From Lophium mytilinum (taxonomy: Eukaryota > Ascomycota > Dothideomycetes > Mytilinidiales > Mytilinidiaceae), in contig MU004181.1 of the NCBI GenBank assembly GCA_010093605.1, forward strand, positions 1,240,001-1,304,000: a DNA stretch of 64,000 nt. Reading direction: 5' to 3'. The notes under the pieces were generated by a model. It ran no database searches and was not told the origin of the DNA. It was given only the letters and a program-made list of their open reading frames with translations. Numbering within the stretch: the stretch's first letter is position 1; each line of letters opens with the position of its first letter. Shown piece after piece: positions 21,971 to 33,309 of the stretch. Made by a program: the position numbers and the translations under genes.

Positions 21971-23460
21971 CTAATTTGACTTGATCCAGAGATTCGCATG
22001 CTTGAATTCTCGTATCGGGATTCTGTACGGTTGGGTCGTTGATGGCCACCAGTACCCATACGCCTTTTTCACGCTCGAACAGCTCCATTGTGGTTCCGGC
22101 GAGTAGTCAAGATCGCAGTCCATTGTGCTGGCTTGGTACTTGTCATCTCCGATGTGCTTCCATATCTTATGCTTTTCGAGAAAGACGGTCATCGGTATAG
22201 GAACTCCTCCTTGCATAATACACCAAGCGCTGATGTCGACAGTGACCGTGATCATGCCCAGCGTGCTCTTCTTACGATCTCGCATTCGAGTTGCCAAAGC
22301 TTCCATAGCTAGGACTTCAATATCCGCATGAGGCACATCTATGGGTATGATGGGATCGTGAGGCCCTATGGGGTAATGACCCCAACGGTAGATGGGTTCG
22401 AAATTCATGATCAATTCACGTAAAGCAGGCATCGTCATGATGTGGTCGAGCATGCTAATCCAGCTGGCAAAGAGCCGAAGACCTCTGTCATAGAGGGTAT
22501 CATTCTCTGTCAAGCAGAGCTGCGCATATTTTGTCATGAACTGGGGATCAACCTCGTCCAGGTACTTTTCCTCGGTTTCATCAGGTACTCGAATGAAGTA
22601 TCGGGTCCTGCCGCAGCTTGCCCAGAGGGACTCGGCGGGCCCGTCGCTTGACGAAAGAGAGATCTCAAGGCGTTTTATCAGATCGAATGGAGTCGCTGAG
22701 AGTATGTCGTGGAATTTGCGTAGAGACATGCCGGTTTCGTGAAACTCTGCATTCAGAACTTGCAGTCTACCGCCCGACCTCCTCATCTTGAAAGTGTTGC
22801 GTTTGTAGAATATCTCCTCCGCTTCGGCTTTGATTTGTTTACAAGTACGGAGGATCCCTAAGTTTTTCATTCTTTCCGTATGCTTTTGGAAGGTGTTTGG
22901 TCGTGGTAATCCGCGAATGGTAGGATGATCGGCCTTAATGCTCTTTGTACGCACCAATACGAGGGTGTAGATCTCATCGCGAATTTCTCGGGGAAGACTA
23001 AGGAATGTGGTAGGCTTGTGAGCTGAGAGCTTAGTTCCAGGAAAACTGGAGGTTAGCTTGACGGCTTCCTCGACAAGCTGTCGGAGATTTAGGTTGATAT
23101 TTTCAGGATCATTGACAGTGTTGGGGTCAAGGTAGTCCAACGTGATGTCGCGCGCTTGGGCGAAGAGGTCAAAAAGTCTTTGATGACCCTCCTTACCACC
23201 AGATGACTCCGCATTGGCTGGCTGACTTGGATGCTGGCAGGTGACGGCGCGACTAGACAGCTGTAGTAGATGAGTGCTAAAGTCTTAACAGGCCGAAGAG
23301 GTTGGCTTACCGCAGGCATTCCACCGTCTACTTCCATTGCTTCTGGCCGTGTTGTTGTGTTAGTTCCGGTGTTGGTCATGACCACGAGTCTCTGGTAGTC
23401 TTCTATACCGTGCGTCATCTTTTTACTCTTCTTGCGGGGTTGATCAGGGTGGTCGGCCAT
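21971..23460 (-). CDS. F-box/2EXR-like fungal protein of unknown function
   Basis: There are two exons, 23460-23311 and 23233-21971, with a 77-bp intron, giving 470 residues. The N-terminus is basic and disordered (PRKKSKKM). At about residues 105-130 FLSLPREIRDEIYTLVLVRT is the LP-x-E-I-R-x-x-I-Y-x-L motif found at the start of fungal F-box-like/2EXR domains. Next come ILRTCKQIKAEAEEIFYKRNTF, also typical of these proteins (conserved CrqixxEaxxxfY). The remainder has no catalytic motif. In this class the N-terminal block is thought to be a degenerate F-box or structural motif; ubiquitin-ligase membership is not shown here. An alternative acceptor exists upstream at about 23264, but it is out of phase, so the model above is preferred. 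Confidence 0.75.
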
Positions 23461-24409
23461 GATTATGGTGGCAAGTAAGTAGTTCGAGCGGGGTGGTCAA
23501 CGAGTCGCGTAGTGTCGCGTTTACAACATGAAACTTGGGGTCGAGGAGTGTCTACAGCATCACACAGTCCGTGCACTCGTTTCAGCTGGGCGTACAAAGG
23601 TACTAAAAGCTCACATGAGCTAGTTAGGATCGCTTTCAAGTGTCGTAAACTCAAGGTCTTTTTTCGTTCTACATATGTAGGTAGAAAGGAGCAAAGAGAA
23701 AGCGACACCTACAAGATGCACGTATCGAGCGTGAATATGCACGGCCTTAAGACATGATGAAGTAGTGAGCTAAAGATTAGTCGGGCTACTCTTCTCAGAG
23801 GTGTCTAGAGAGCAGGATTGGATCAAGAATAACAGATCTTGGTGTCACAGGTTTTCGAAGATACAAGGGCGATGTCGATTTTCGAACAGTGGACATCAGA
23901 CTGCCCCTTGTCTAGTTGGCTGCTCAGCAGCCAGGCTACTCCCTGCAGCGGTGTCGAGTGGGCAATACTGGAGCAAAGCACTGGTGATATGCGTGTGCAC
24001 GACTAATGGCTTAGTACTGTATGAAGATTATATCGAGGAACTTTACACAGTGGTACCTGAGTCTGCTGTACGTCCGTTCTACTGCAAGCTCGTTAGAATG
24101 ATGAGGAGATTCTTGTCTTGATACAACAATTGGTTCTTTTGCACTATTCAGTAAATGTCTTGTGCTTAGGCACTTGATCAAGCTGTGAAAACTCTCATCA
24201 CTCTGAATACGCGATCCACAAGGGCAAGACGGCCAACCAACGCTCATGCAGAACCGAAACTAAATCTTATGACCGCAAGACAGAATGAACGACGAAACCT
24301 TTCCTCAAACGAAAGGATAAAGGAATAACACATAAAAGCAAAACCCGCTGCTTACACACCCTTCATCCTAATATGAACTGTCAAGCACGCCACTCTACTC
24401 TTCCAGAGC
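23461..24409. other. Intergenic, no gene seen
   Basis: This 0.95 kb lies between two minus-strand genes. Short frames only, none protein-like. Confidence 0.5.
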
Positions 24410-26641
24410 CTAGAAGATCGGTGCAGGTTTCCCATATATGCACATCTTCTGGAGCTTCGCCTTTGTAGCCATCGCGGATTCGGGATCCCCCATGTGATGA
24501 AGTTTCATGACCATGGAAATGATTTCTTGCTGATCGTCTAACCGAGTATCCTTCTGCTCATCCGCAGAAGGGCGCTTTTCCTTCTTCCACTCTGGATCCA
24601 GTCTGCGCATCTCCTTCTTGAAAGTCTGGCCATCTGCTTTCTGGGTTTTGGTGTCGACCTCACATGATGCAGTCTGTGCGATAAGAGTAGGCAGCATGAA
24701 GCGTTCTCTTTTGCGCACGAAAGGTAGGGTTGTGAGTTGTTCCCAGTCTAGCAACGCCGTGACAGCTCCGTTCTCGTCCACCAGCAAGTTCTCGTCGTTG
24801 ATGTCCCAGTGACGAAGGTAGGTGGAATTGGGCTCTAGCTTCTCGTTCTTGAACACAAGCGGGATAAGGCGGGAGATCTCGAGGCCGATCTGGATTGCAT
24901 TATCCAGATTCTTGTTGTTTTCGGAAGCGCATTGCGGTGTCGCTGGTTCTTCTTCGTCTGATGTTTGGCAATGCTCTTCCCACGTCAAGTTCTCCTCAGG
25001 TTCAACACCAAAGATGTCTGTTTCCGCCTTGACGAAATCTCGAACCTCACGGGCAAGGTATGCCACGTATTTGTGATCAGATACCAGCATGTCTAGCTCT
25101 AGGAATCTGTCTTCAGCGCAGAGGTTCTCGTGGTTATATAGGTTGCGCCAGAGGATCCTGGTAATGTTCAAATCGTTGTTGGGCGACTTTTCTTCCCTGT
25201 TGATCTCCCTCACGACCCTCTTCTTGCGCTCTTTAAGATCGTACTCTTGCTCGTATTGCCGACGCTCTTTCTCATCCACTTTTACTCTGTTATCCGTAGC
25301 TGCCATTCTGACGTTCAGCTGCCGAGCTTCCGCTCGACTAGAACCGGATAGATCCCTCATTTGGGCGGTGAGCAATGCGGACGCGTAATCTCCTGTGCTG
25401 TCGTACGGGCCCATGGATACAGAATCGTTGCATTCGGTTTGCGCTTTGAAAATGTGTTGGTCTACGACCGGTCCAAGCTTATACGTGAGATAGCCATCCT
25501 TTGTGGAGTCCCACTGTCTGTATATGCTGCCAATCTGATTGAACATAAGTCCTTCCAGCTCGTGAACCCAACCAGCAAGCCTTTTGAGAACGCATCGCAC
25601 TTTGGGGGCCTTGAGATGACGTTGTGCTGTTTTCCATTGTTCGCCGGGGGCTTTCTGCATGAAAATCCATTCGAGTCCAAGAGCATTGTTCCTCATATCT
25701 GAGTCAAAAGCATATACCTCGGGAATGGGTATGCTTGTATGCTCTCGCACGTATTCCATCGTGGCCACTTCACTCTGCGTCTTGAACCAAGGCATTACTG
25801 GCTTCGCGACTCGAAAGATGGCCTCGTGTGTGTTGCCAGCTGCGTCCTTTGACGAAGCAGTATACGCGCGGTTCCAACTACCCTCGCTCAGGTATTTGAC
25901 CTCGAACTTCTTCGTGCTAATTCCGGCCAGATGAAGATACGGACGCACGATGTTCCTGATCTTCTGGATGTCCTTCTGAGGTATAAGATCCTTCCATACA
26001 GCGCGCCAACGGTCTGACGACGACAGCACCCATGCTATCTTGGCCTTCTGGAGCACTCCAGGGTTTGACGGAGGCCCGGTATGAGAGACACATATTGGGA
26101 CACGGTTCTGCTTCACATTGGAGAGGAGAGAGGAGCTTGGAGAGCTTTGCGCTTCGGGTGAGTGTTTCAGGGCTGCCTCGATGCCATATGCGGAGGCGGG
26201 AGATGCACTAGTATTTGGTGATGATTTACGGTCCACGCTGGTCGACCCTGTAGTTACTGCACCGGTCTTAGACTCGGAGGAGGTGACTTCTTCCTCTACG
26301 CCCAACATCTCCACCTCCTTTCCATCTTTCTGGAGTGTGTGTTGCGTGGCTTGGAGGCCTTGCGTCTTTGCGTTGGAGGTGGAAGGAACGGACTGCTTTG
26401 CGCGCGATGTCGAGGCCCGTTTCCATTTGTCTATCATCGCTTTGAGGTTTCTAGCATCCCCATTGGGGTATGATCTAAGTCGAAGGGACGGCGGCGGTTC
26501 GCTGGCAGTCTGTCTGGCCTTGCGGAAGGCCTCCTGAACCATCGACTGGGGCTCTGGGGAGGTCTTTATGCGCTTTGGATTTGAACCCAGCTGCTGTTTG
26601 TTGTTGACGAAGGCGTCGAGATTGCGCTTCGTGGAAGGCAT
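24410..26641 (-). CDS. APH-like protein kinase-fold phosphotransferase (paralogue 1)
   Basis: This is a single exon of 743 residues from the ATG at 26641 (MPSTKRNLDAF); the frame is open further up, but the start shared with the neighbouring paralogue supports this ATG. Residues 1-220 are Ser/Thr-rich and disordered. The kinase-like fold starts near 265 (DRWRAVWKDLI): YLSEGSWNRAY is the glycine-loop region, AIFRVAKPVMPWFKTQSEVATMEYVREH contains the ATP-binding lysine and helix C, and LEWIFMQKAPG is the hinge. A charged insertion of ~150 residues (KVDEKERRQYEQEYDLKERKKR) separates the lobes. The catalytic loop is H611-W-D613-I-N-D-E-N618, and the metal-binding motif LLDWE has Asp632. All key residues are present, so it is probably active on an unknown small molecule or protein. 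It is paralogous to the next gene. Confidence 0.85.
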   Translation of the reverse strand: MPSTKRNLDAFVNNKQQLGSNPKRIKTSPEPQSMVQEAFRKARQTASEPPPSLRLRSYPNGDARNLKAMIDKWKRASTSRAKQSVPSTSNAKTQGLQATQHTLQKDGKEVEMLGVEEEVTSSESKTGAVTTGSTSVDRKSSPNTSASPASAYGIEAALKHSPEAQSSPSSSLLSNVKQNRVPICVSHTGPPSNPGVLQKAKIAWVLSSSDRWRAVWKDLIPQKDIQKIRNIVRPYLHLAGISTKKFEVKYLSEGSWNRAYTASSKDAAGNTHEAIFRVAKPVMPWFKTQSEVATMEYVREHTSIPIPEVYAFDSDMRNNALGLEWIFMQKAPGEQWKTAQRHLKAPKVRCVLKRLAGWVHELEGLMFNQIGSIYRQWDSTKDGYLTYKLGPVVDQHIFKAQTECNDSVSMGPYDSTGDYASALLTAQMRDLSGSSRAEARQLNVRMAATDNRVKVDEKERRQYEQEYDLKERKKRVVREINREEKSPNNDLNITRILWRNLYNHENLCAEDRFLELDMLVSDHKYVAYLAREVRDFVKAETDIFGVEPEENLTWEEHCQTSDEEEPATPQCASENNKNLDNAIQIGLEISRLIPLVFKNEKLEPNSTYLRHWDINDENLLVDENGAVTALLDWEQLTTLPFVRKRERFMLPTLIAQTASCEVDTKTQKADGQTFKKEMRRLDPEWKKEKRPSADEQKDTRLDDQQEIISMVMKLHHMGDPESAMATKAKLQKMCIYGKPAPIF

Positions 26642-27226
26642 TTTGGAGAGGGAGAGAGAATTTAACGATGTATGTGAGTTTATTGCTTTAGTGGGCACAG
26701 GATGGGAGCACTGCGAGAGGTGGTGAGGATGCTGTTCGGTGAGTGTAAGAAGTGGGAGAATTGGTGGCTCACAACAAGCTATGTCGATTCTGGAGGTCCT
26801 GGCGCTTGGCGACGCCAAGACGCTGATTTTGGTGAATGATCCATGGGCGAGTGCCCGCTACCAAGGAACCCACCCAGGGCACCTCAGACGGTCTCATCCG
26901 GTGACCAAAGCGAATGGCTAGGAGTCGCGATACCGGCTTGGTAGCTTTAGACTTAAAATTATATGCTGATTTGAGACAGTCACAGTCAAGAAGCAGGCGC
27001 TATGATGCGCATTTGAAAGCCACCTTGCACCTTTTTTGATTTGGGTAAAAGAAACTGATGGAAGGGAGTAATATGAAAGCCTCCCAGAATCTGTTAGACA
27101 TGGAAACAGAATCCACAGCATGCTTGCCGCTCGCTGAACCTACCCAGACCACACAAACGCTCAGAAGCAGGCTGTTTAGCAGCGAAGCGGAGCAAACAAC
27201 CCACCACACTTCGTGCTCCCATCCCT
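26642..27226. other. Spacer between the two kinase paralogues
   Basis: It lies between two minus-strand paralogues and presumably holds the promoter of the downstream one. No ORF of interest. Confidence 0.5.
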
Positions 27227-29337
27227 TTAGTCGAAGCTAATAGCCTTTTCTCCCACAGGCGTGCTAAAGTACTCCACCCCGTAGAACTTACACAGCTCTT
27301 CAACATCTGCCCTCACCTCATTTGACCAACACTTCGTTCCCACACCCTCGATCAACCTCAAAAGCCGGTTCAGGTCCTCTTCTCGTCTCTGACCCGCCTC
27401 GTCAAGTCTGGTAGGCCATGCTGCATTCAACTTTCTCCTCCGAGAGCCGTAAAACCTCCTACAGTGCTGGTACCAGTTGTCGTCGGTCTCTCCGTGTCGT
27501 TCTATAACGGGCGGCATGTCATTGCCCATTACGAAGGGCTTGGTGATTAGCTGCTCCCAGTCAAGAAGCATCACTTCTTTTGTATCTTCCTTGACCATTA
27601 TGTTCCGCCCCGATATATCCCAATGATCAAGCCAGGTAGACTTGTGCGCGAGGGGCTCATGGCCGCACACCAGTGGGATAAGTATTTTCAACCGTTCAGC
27701 CATACGGTGATGGTGCTCAGCCTCGAGCTTCAGGGCGCTCTTGAAATCAGACAACGCGTCGCGCTTGTCGGTGTAGGTGGTCGCAAGCCGGATCCCGACA
27801 GCAATTTCTTGCATGACATGATCCCCGATTGCTTTGACGATGCGTGGCATCAATTTAGCGTACCCGCGTCTCAAGCACTGAAGCTCAGCAAGTCGGGTCC
27901 GGGGATCCATTTGGTCGGTGTTGAAGAGAAGGCTGTGCAATCGCTGTTTCGCCTCTGCATGTCGGCCGCGGCGTCGTCCACGGAGGAGTAGAGCAACTTC
28001 CGTCCTCTGGCTTTCAAATGCCGTTCTCTGGCCTAGGATAGTATGAATGCGTGCATCAAACCGATCGGCTAGGGCCTTCTTCTTAGCCTTCGTGGTGACG
28101 TCGTTGCCAACATCCGCCTCCTTTGCTTCAAGGAGACTAGCATACCAATCTCTCATCGAAAGGAACGGTCCGTATGTGTTGGGAAGGCCGAGACCCCTAT
28201 CGGCTGTGAACCGGGCTTGGATGACGCCGGGACCAATGCAGTAGTCGAGGTAATTGTCGGCAGTGGGGTCCCATTCTCTATAAATGCTCCCAATCATGTC
28301 AAAGGCACGGCCTTGCAGCTCATGGGTCCACTCTGCTACCTTGCGGTAAATTCCATCTTGGTCCTCTTCCGGCGAAAAATCTTCTTTGATCTGCTCGTAC
28401 TCTTGTCCCTCAGCCATCTCCATCAAGATCCATTCGAGTTGGAGGGCGTTGTCCGTGGAAGAGTCGAAAGCGAAAACCTTTGGTACTGGGACCTTGGTGT
28501 GCTCTCGGATATACGTCATCGTGGCTACCTCGCTTTGAGTCTTATACCAAGGCATTATGGGCTTCGGAATCTTGAGGACGGCGTTGTGAGTGAATCCATC
28601 CTCCGTAGACCAGACCTTGAAAGCAGCATTCCAGGTTCCCTCGTTAAGATACTCGACCTGAAAAGTATCTTTATCAATACCAGCAAGACTGACATAAGGT
28701 CCAATGGTTGTTTTCATTTTTGCGACGGAGAGCTTCTTGATGTTGAATGCCCAGGGCGCATAATGTGCCTCCCATTGCGGATCCCATTCCCATTTGATGA
28801 CCCTTTTCTGCTTCGCCGCCCATTCCCACGTCGGCTGGGTGATTGACACGCAAACTGGTATCTGATCGGGAGGGACTCGAATTGAGGTTGTTTGGAATGA
28901 CTACAAGTTGTCAGTGTTAGGCGCAGATAGTCAAAGCAAACCAGCCGATATGAACTTACGCCAGACAAGAGGCTGGATGCTGCGCTAGAAGTAGCGCTGG
29001 CGGTGCGAGAGAAGATGGATGGACCATCATATGAGACAGGCGTTTGTATCTGGCGCACGTTGGCCATTTGCACATCATCCTCGTTTCTAGAGTCGGCGTG
29101 GCCATCGCATGCGACTGGGGGATTGGAAAGTGTGTCCTGGGCCTGACCCGCGGTCTCTTTCTTGTGCGTTTCGCCGATATGTAGAATTCGCGCGGCATAC
29201 TTTCGAATAACGTCGCCTACACGCGACCTCATGCACCGCCTCGGCGTAGGTGTGTAGAAGGGAATGGCAGACATCTCGAAAGGGTGGTTTGCGGTGGCTG
29301 TGAGATCGGCTCTCTGGTGGCGCTTTGTGCTAGGCAT
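27227..29337 (-). CDS. APH-like protein kinase-fold phosphotransferase (paralogue 2)
   Basis: There are two exons, 29337-28960 and 28900-27227 (59-bp intron), giving 683 residues. It begins MPSTKR like paralogue 1 and has the same layout: a disordered N-terminus, a VPICV/IPVCVS segment, and an APH fold with VEYLNEGTWNAAFKV, AVLKIPKPIMPWYKTQSEVATMTYIREHT, LEWILMEMAEGQEYE and WTHELQGRAFDMIGSIYREWDPT. The inter-lobe insert is basic (LLLRGRRRGRHAEAKQR). The catalytic loop is H552-W-D554-I-S-G-R-N559 and the metal-binding motif LLDWE has Asp573. The motif TQSEVATM and the GSIYR-WD block are shared nearly word for word with paralogue 1, showing a tandem duplication followed by strong divergence and gain or loss of an intron. 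Substrate unknown. Confidence 0.85.
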
Positions 29338-30285
29338 GACTGCGACAGGATACAAATCAGAGCGCTTAGGCTTAGAGTGTGCTTGGGGTGTGAAGGAGTC
29401 GAGGTATCTTTGTTGGTGTAGAGAAGCTGGAAAGGAACGCTCGAAGGTGGAGAGAAATGAAGCGGGTTGACGGCCTTGATGTGATGTCAAACGCCGGTGA
29501 ATCTTTTCTCCCACACCTAGCATCTAAAGGGGTGGCTATGGTGAATAAAGTCGACACTCAGCCCGCGAGGGTGTTTAGCAATCTCTAATCTAAGTACCAT
29601 GAGCAACCTCACAATGTAAGGTTCCGGACCCTCCAAATTAGGCACGCGTACTCCCAAGATATGAGAGCATGATTCAGGGCTCTTGGGGTGTAGTTTTGGG
29701 GGTCTATGCAGCTTAGTAAGATCCCCCTGGCATGTTGACCTATAGCAAACTTACAAACTCAAATTTTAGACTGTTCAAATCAGACCCTGGGTACTGGATC
29801 AATATGTCGGCCCAAACATGCTCCATCCTCCACAACTAGACGATAGTAGTACGAGAAGCTCCTTGACTTCGTCAGCGGTGTCCCTAGCAGTATAGTATAT
29901 TTCGAGGGTCATCAAGCAATCGAAACCCCTCGTCAGTAGACACCACACGAGAACCAGAATCGAAGAAAGCGGTGGTTGTACGACTTATGGACCTGAGTAG
30001 AAGAGCTGATGCGTGTAAAACGGATTGTTTCTACAAACCTATACGCTTATCATACCCACCTTGAAACCCAACATACCTATGCAGGCAGGACATATCTTGC
30101 GATGATTTTCCGGACCTTCAGATTCTAGACACACGCTCACAGGTTTGACGCTAGTGTACACGCACTGAGATACATAAAGCATGCCCACCCGCTAGTCGTT
30201 GTGACCGATGCATGCCATACTGGTTTTCCCCAAACGCCAAAATGAACGCAAAAAAGGGATAGGACCATGCTATTTTTGACATGCC
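29338..30285. other. Intergenic, nothing firm
   Basis: It contains a small hairpin at about 29651-29685 (CCCAAGA ... TCTTGGG) of unknown meaning and no coding signal. Confidence 0.45.
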
Positions 30286-32328
30286 TTAGGGCTCTCCGCC
30301 CCATTCGTCCCACTCCTCCGTCTTCCTTTGCTTGCTCGACGATCTCGATGTCCTCTTCCCCTTCGGCGGTGGTTTTAGAAAATCTTCTGGAATGTCGTTC
30401 CAATTCTTCTGACTCTCCGAGCTTTGACCTCTTCTCGCACTCAATGCTTGCTCTTCATCGCTCGAGACTTCATAGCCGTCCTCATCCTCCACATAACCGT
30501 ACTGATCCGCCTTCCTTCTATCTCGATCGAAGGTCTGGAGCTGCATGTCGCCATCAGCATACATGCCCCTCTCTCGCCCAAGAATCTGATCAGCTTTCCC
30601 TGGGCTCCGGCGACCAGACATGGGAACCATGGCAACGCCATTTGAGGTGGTGAGGTAGCGATTCTCGTGTTCGTCGTTGTTGATTCTCGGGCTTTGCCAT
30701 TCTGGTCGTCTTGAAGGACGAGTCTGAGGCGAGGGATTGTTCCCGGCCGTGTACGGGCCGTTGCCATTCCGCATCATCTCCGCCTCGGTCGGTGAGTCTA
30801 CGCCCCACCCAGCCGCGCGTTCCCTTTCTTTCTGTATCCGGGCTTGCGTCTCGCGCTCTATACGTATCTGCTCGCGGGCAGCGAGCCATTTGGGACTTGG
30901 CTCCCAAGACCACCCATCGCCGATAGTGTTACATATCGGGAAAACCCATAATAGCGGAGAGGGTCCAAAAACATGCTTGAGGTTACGACGCCAGCCAAGG
31001 TCGAAGGCGCCAGGGAGGCTGTCACTGTCCTTCTCTTCTAGATAGGCATCGTAGCGCTCAATATCGCGTTGACGCTCACGGTTTTCGTACGAGTGGGGGT
31101 TTCCGTACCCGCCATGGGAGTAGCCATTGCTCATGGAACTGGGATTCGGACTTGGAGAGCGTGACATGGATCGAGCTGGTGATGATTCGCCCTCCTCTGG
31201 TCTGGTGATACCAGGAAGCGAATTGGCGTGGATCTCGCGGAGCTGATCACTGATGCTCGGACGCCCATTCGCCTCAGGATCTAGGTAGTTCCGGTTGTTC
31301 AGCTGTTGGCGCATTTGCCGGCGCAATGGGGAGAGATAGCGTGTCTTCTCGAGACTCTCAATAGTTGTTTGCCCTTTCATAGCTAGGTAGAGATGCCACA
31401 AGGTAAAGCCTGTCATGACTAGTCCTATTATACCGGAGATAACAGCAAGGAGAACGGTATTGACGGGCATCAAAGTTTCGGTGTATTGGCTTTCGCTGAG
31501 AACCTCACTCCACACCCAGGATGCTGATGTTGCAAAGCACACCCAGCAGAAAAAGGACAGATATACAAGGAAAAGTACGAAGTGTTTATAGTTCCGAAGC
31601 CCTACGCAGGTCGCCAACCAAGGACAGTGATGGTCCATTTTCAAGACACATCGTCCACAAGTCGAGCAGTGGTGTGCGCGGTCCGGCTTCTTGGATTGGC
31701 ATTTCTTGCAGTATCTGATGTCGCCGGTTGACTTCACGGTGTATGATGTATAAGCGATGGTGTCTTGGGTCGGAAGGTGGCTGTAGCCATTGTTCAGGTT
31801 TAGAGGCGATCCTGGGTCCGTGAAGACGGCGGCCGTGTAGCTCCAGTTGAGGAGAATGTAGAGGACGACGCTGAGGGCAGAGGTGCTCTTGCCTATTGCG
31901 CAGACATTAGCTTCAGCGTTCACGGACTGATGATCGTCATGTTGGATCTAGACAAGAGAACTTAGGGGCTACCTAGGCAGGGTTCACAGCTAAGAACAGC
32001 CCAGGTACCTTCTTGAGGTTTCTCAGGCTCTTGCAGCGTGTGTTCTGGGCCTCGGTAGACGTGTCGCCGAAGGTTCTGGTGCAACATGTACTCCTGAGAG
32101 GCGCAGCGACGAAGAATGTGGTGTTTTACCTGTCCAAGCATGCCGCACAGGTTCAAAGCCTATTCCGGCAGCAACCCATACCGCCCAGGAGGTCAGGCCA
32201 TAGACGAAAGCAAGCGGGAAGTATGTAAAGACGCTCCAGCAATAGCGCTCAACGCGGCGGACGCAGCCCTTGCGTCGCATGGTAAGGGATGGCGAGGAGG
32301 GCGGAGAAGGCGAGCTCAGCGTGGCCAT
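30286..32328 (-). CDS. PFA3: DHHC palmitoyltransferase, Pfa3-like
   Basis: There are two exons, 32328-32130 and 31892-30286, with a 237-bp intron, giving 601 residues. The start at 32328 (MATLSSPSPPS) is the first ATG; another in frame lies at 32280 (MRRKGC). There are about four membrane segments: FPLAFVYGLTSWAVWVAAGIGF, SALSVVLYILLNW, FVLFLVYLSFFCWVCF and TVLLAVISGIIGLVMTGF. The cysteine-rich domain runs from Cys128 (YCKKCQSKKPDRAHHCSTCGRCVLKM) to D153-H-H-C156, the active site. The TDPGSP block before and the TTIESLE block (TTxE motif) after it are conserved in the family. A long disordered C-terminus follows. In yeast Pfa3 is vacuolar and palmitoylates Vac8. The enzyme class is certain; Pfa3 orthology is inferred from the N-terminal FVYGLTSWAVWV. 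The gene is divergent from the GT25 gene. Confidence 0.93.
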
Positions 32329-33309
32329 TGGGCACGGCACCGGCTCACGCGTTGAGGGCAACAGCGAAACCGATATCCATCAATAGAGTGGGCAAAGATG
32401 CGCCGTGCAGTGGAGTTCCAACGAGCGACTGGGATCGCCACGGGGGGATGGCGGAGGGTCCACGGGTCCGTTTCAGGAAGACAAGGCGGCCGCGGCAGCA
32501 CGCAGGATAGCTGGCGGGAAAGAATGGAGAATGCCAACGCGGGCGGCCGGTGCTCGCGATACTAATGAGGCCACCTTGGGCGTGGTGGAGGTGGGTAAGG
32601 AGGTGGGCGTCAGCGGACTCGTGTGCAACTCCACACCAAGAGCACTGCGGTCGCGATGCGGAGCTAAGTCAGGGCAGTTGAAGCACGTGACGTTCAACGA
32701 CAATTATCCACCTTCCCTGCGAATACTGCACTACCGTTTGTATGATCGACCCGGCTGGCGACGACTCCACCGCCACCACTGGCCAGCAACGCCCACGCGC
32801 TCAGGGTCATGACGGAAAGCTTACTCGAGGCAGCCAAGGGGCTCAGAGCATCCATCGTGAGTCCTGCCTGCGTCCTGGTGCACCCTCGGGCCAGGGAGCG
32901 TCAGGAGACAATCCCCGACGTGTCTCGTTACAGCCAGTGGTAGACGCCGTGCCTGCAATCCCCACGGGCCTCGCAGAATTGATGAAACGGCTGTCGTGTA
33001 ACAGGCAGGTTGCTGGCCGATGAGGCCCGCAGAGGACGTACAAATTGCCATGTCCCACACAACACCCGTTTGTGGCCGACAATCTTGTCCCTGCCCGCTC
33101 ATTGCACAGACGTCGCCTGCCGTTCTTCATCTGCGCTCGTAGGAAAGCTGTGGGCCCATGACCGCAGGCTGCTACAAAGAGCAAAGACTCCTCTTTTGTT
33201 GTTTCTTCGGCCTTCTTGCTAGACCTGCTGTACCACTCACACACTGCTCCTCCATCTCCAAACTCTCTCAGCGAGCGATGCGAAATCCGACTGCGGACCA
33301 TCGCCAGCC
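32329..33309. promoter_or_regulatory. Divergent ~1-kb GC-rich upstream region
   Basis: It lies between the starts of the DHHC and GT25 genes. It is GC-rich with long overlapping open frames in several frames, which I attribute to composition. No motif is clear. Confidence 0.45.

Noticed and set aside
29651-29685. Short hairpin CCCAAGA...TCTTGGG as a terminator or MITE
   Set aside because: A seven-base stem with no target duplication, not near a gene end; likely chance.
32400-33220. Long ORFs in the GC-rich divergent region before GT25
   Set aside because: High GC opens many frames at once; none has a domain.
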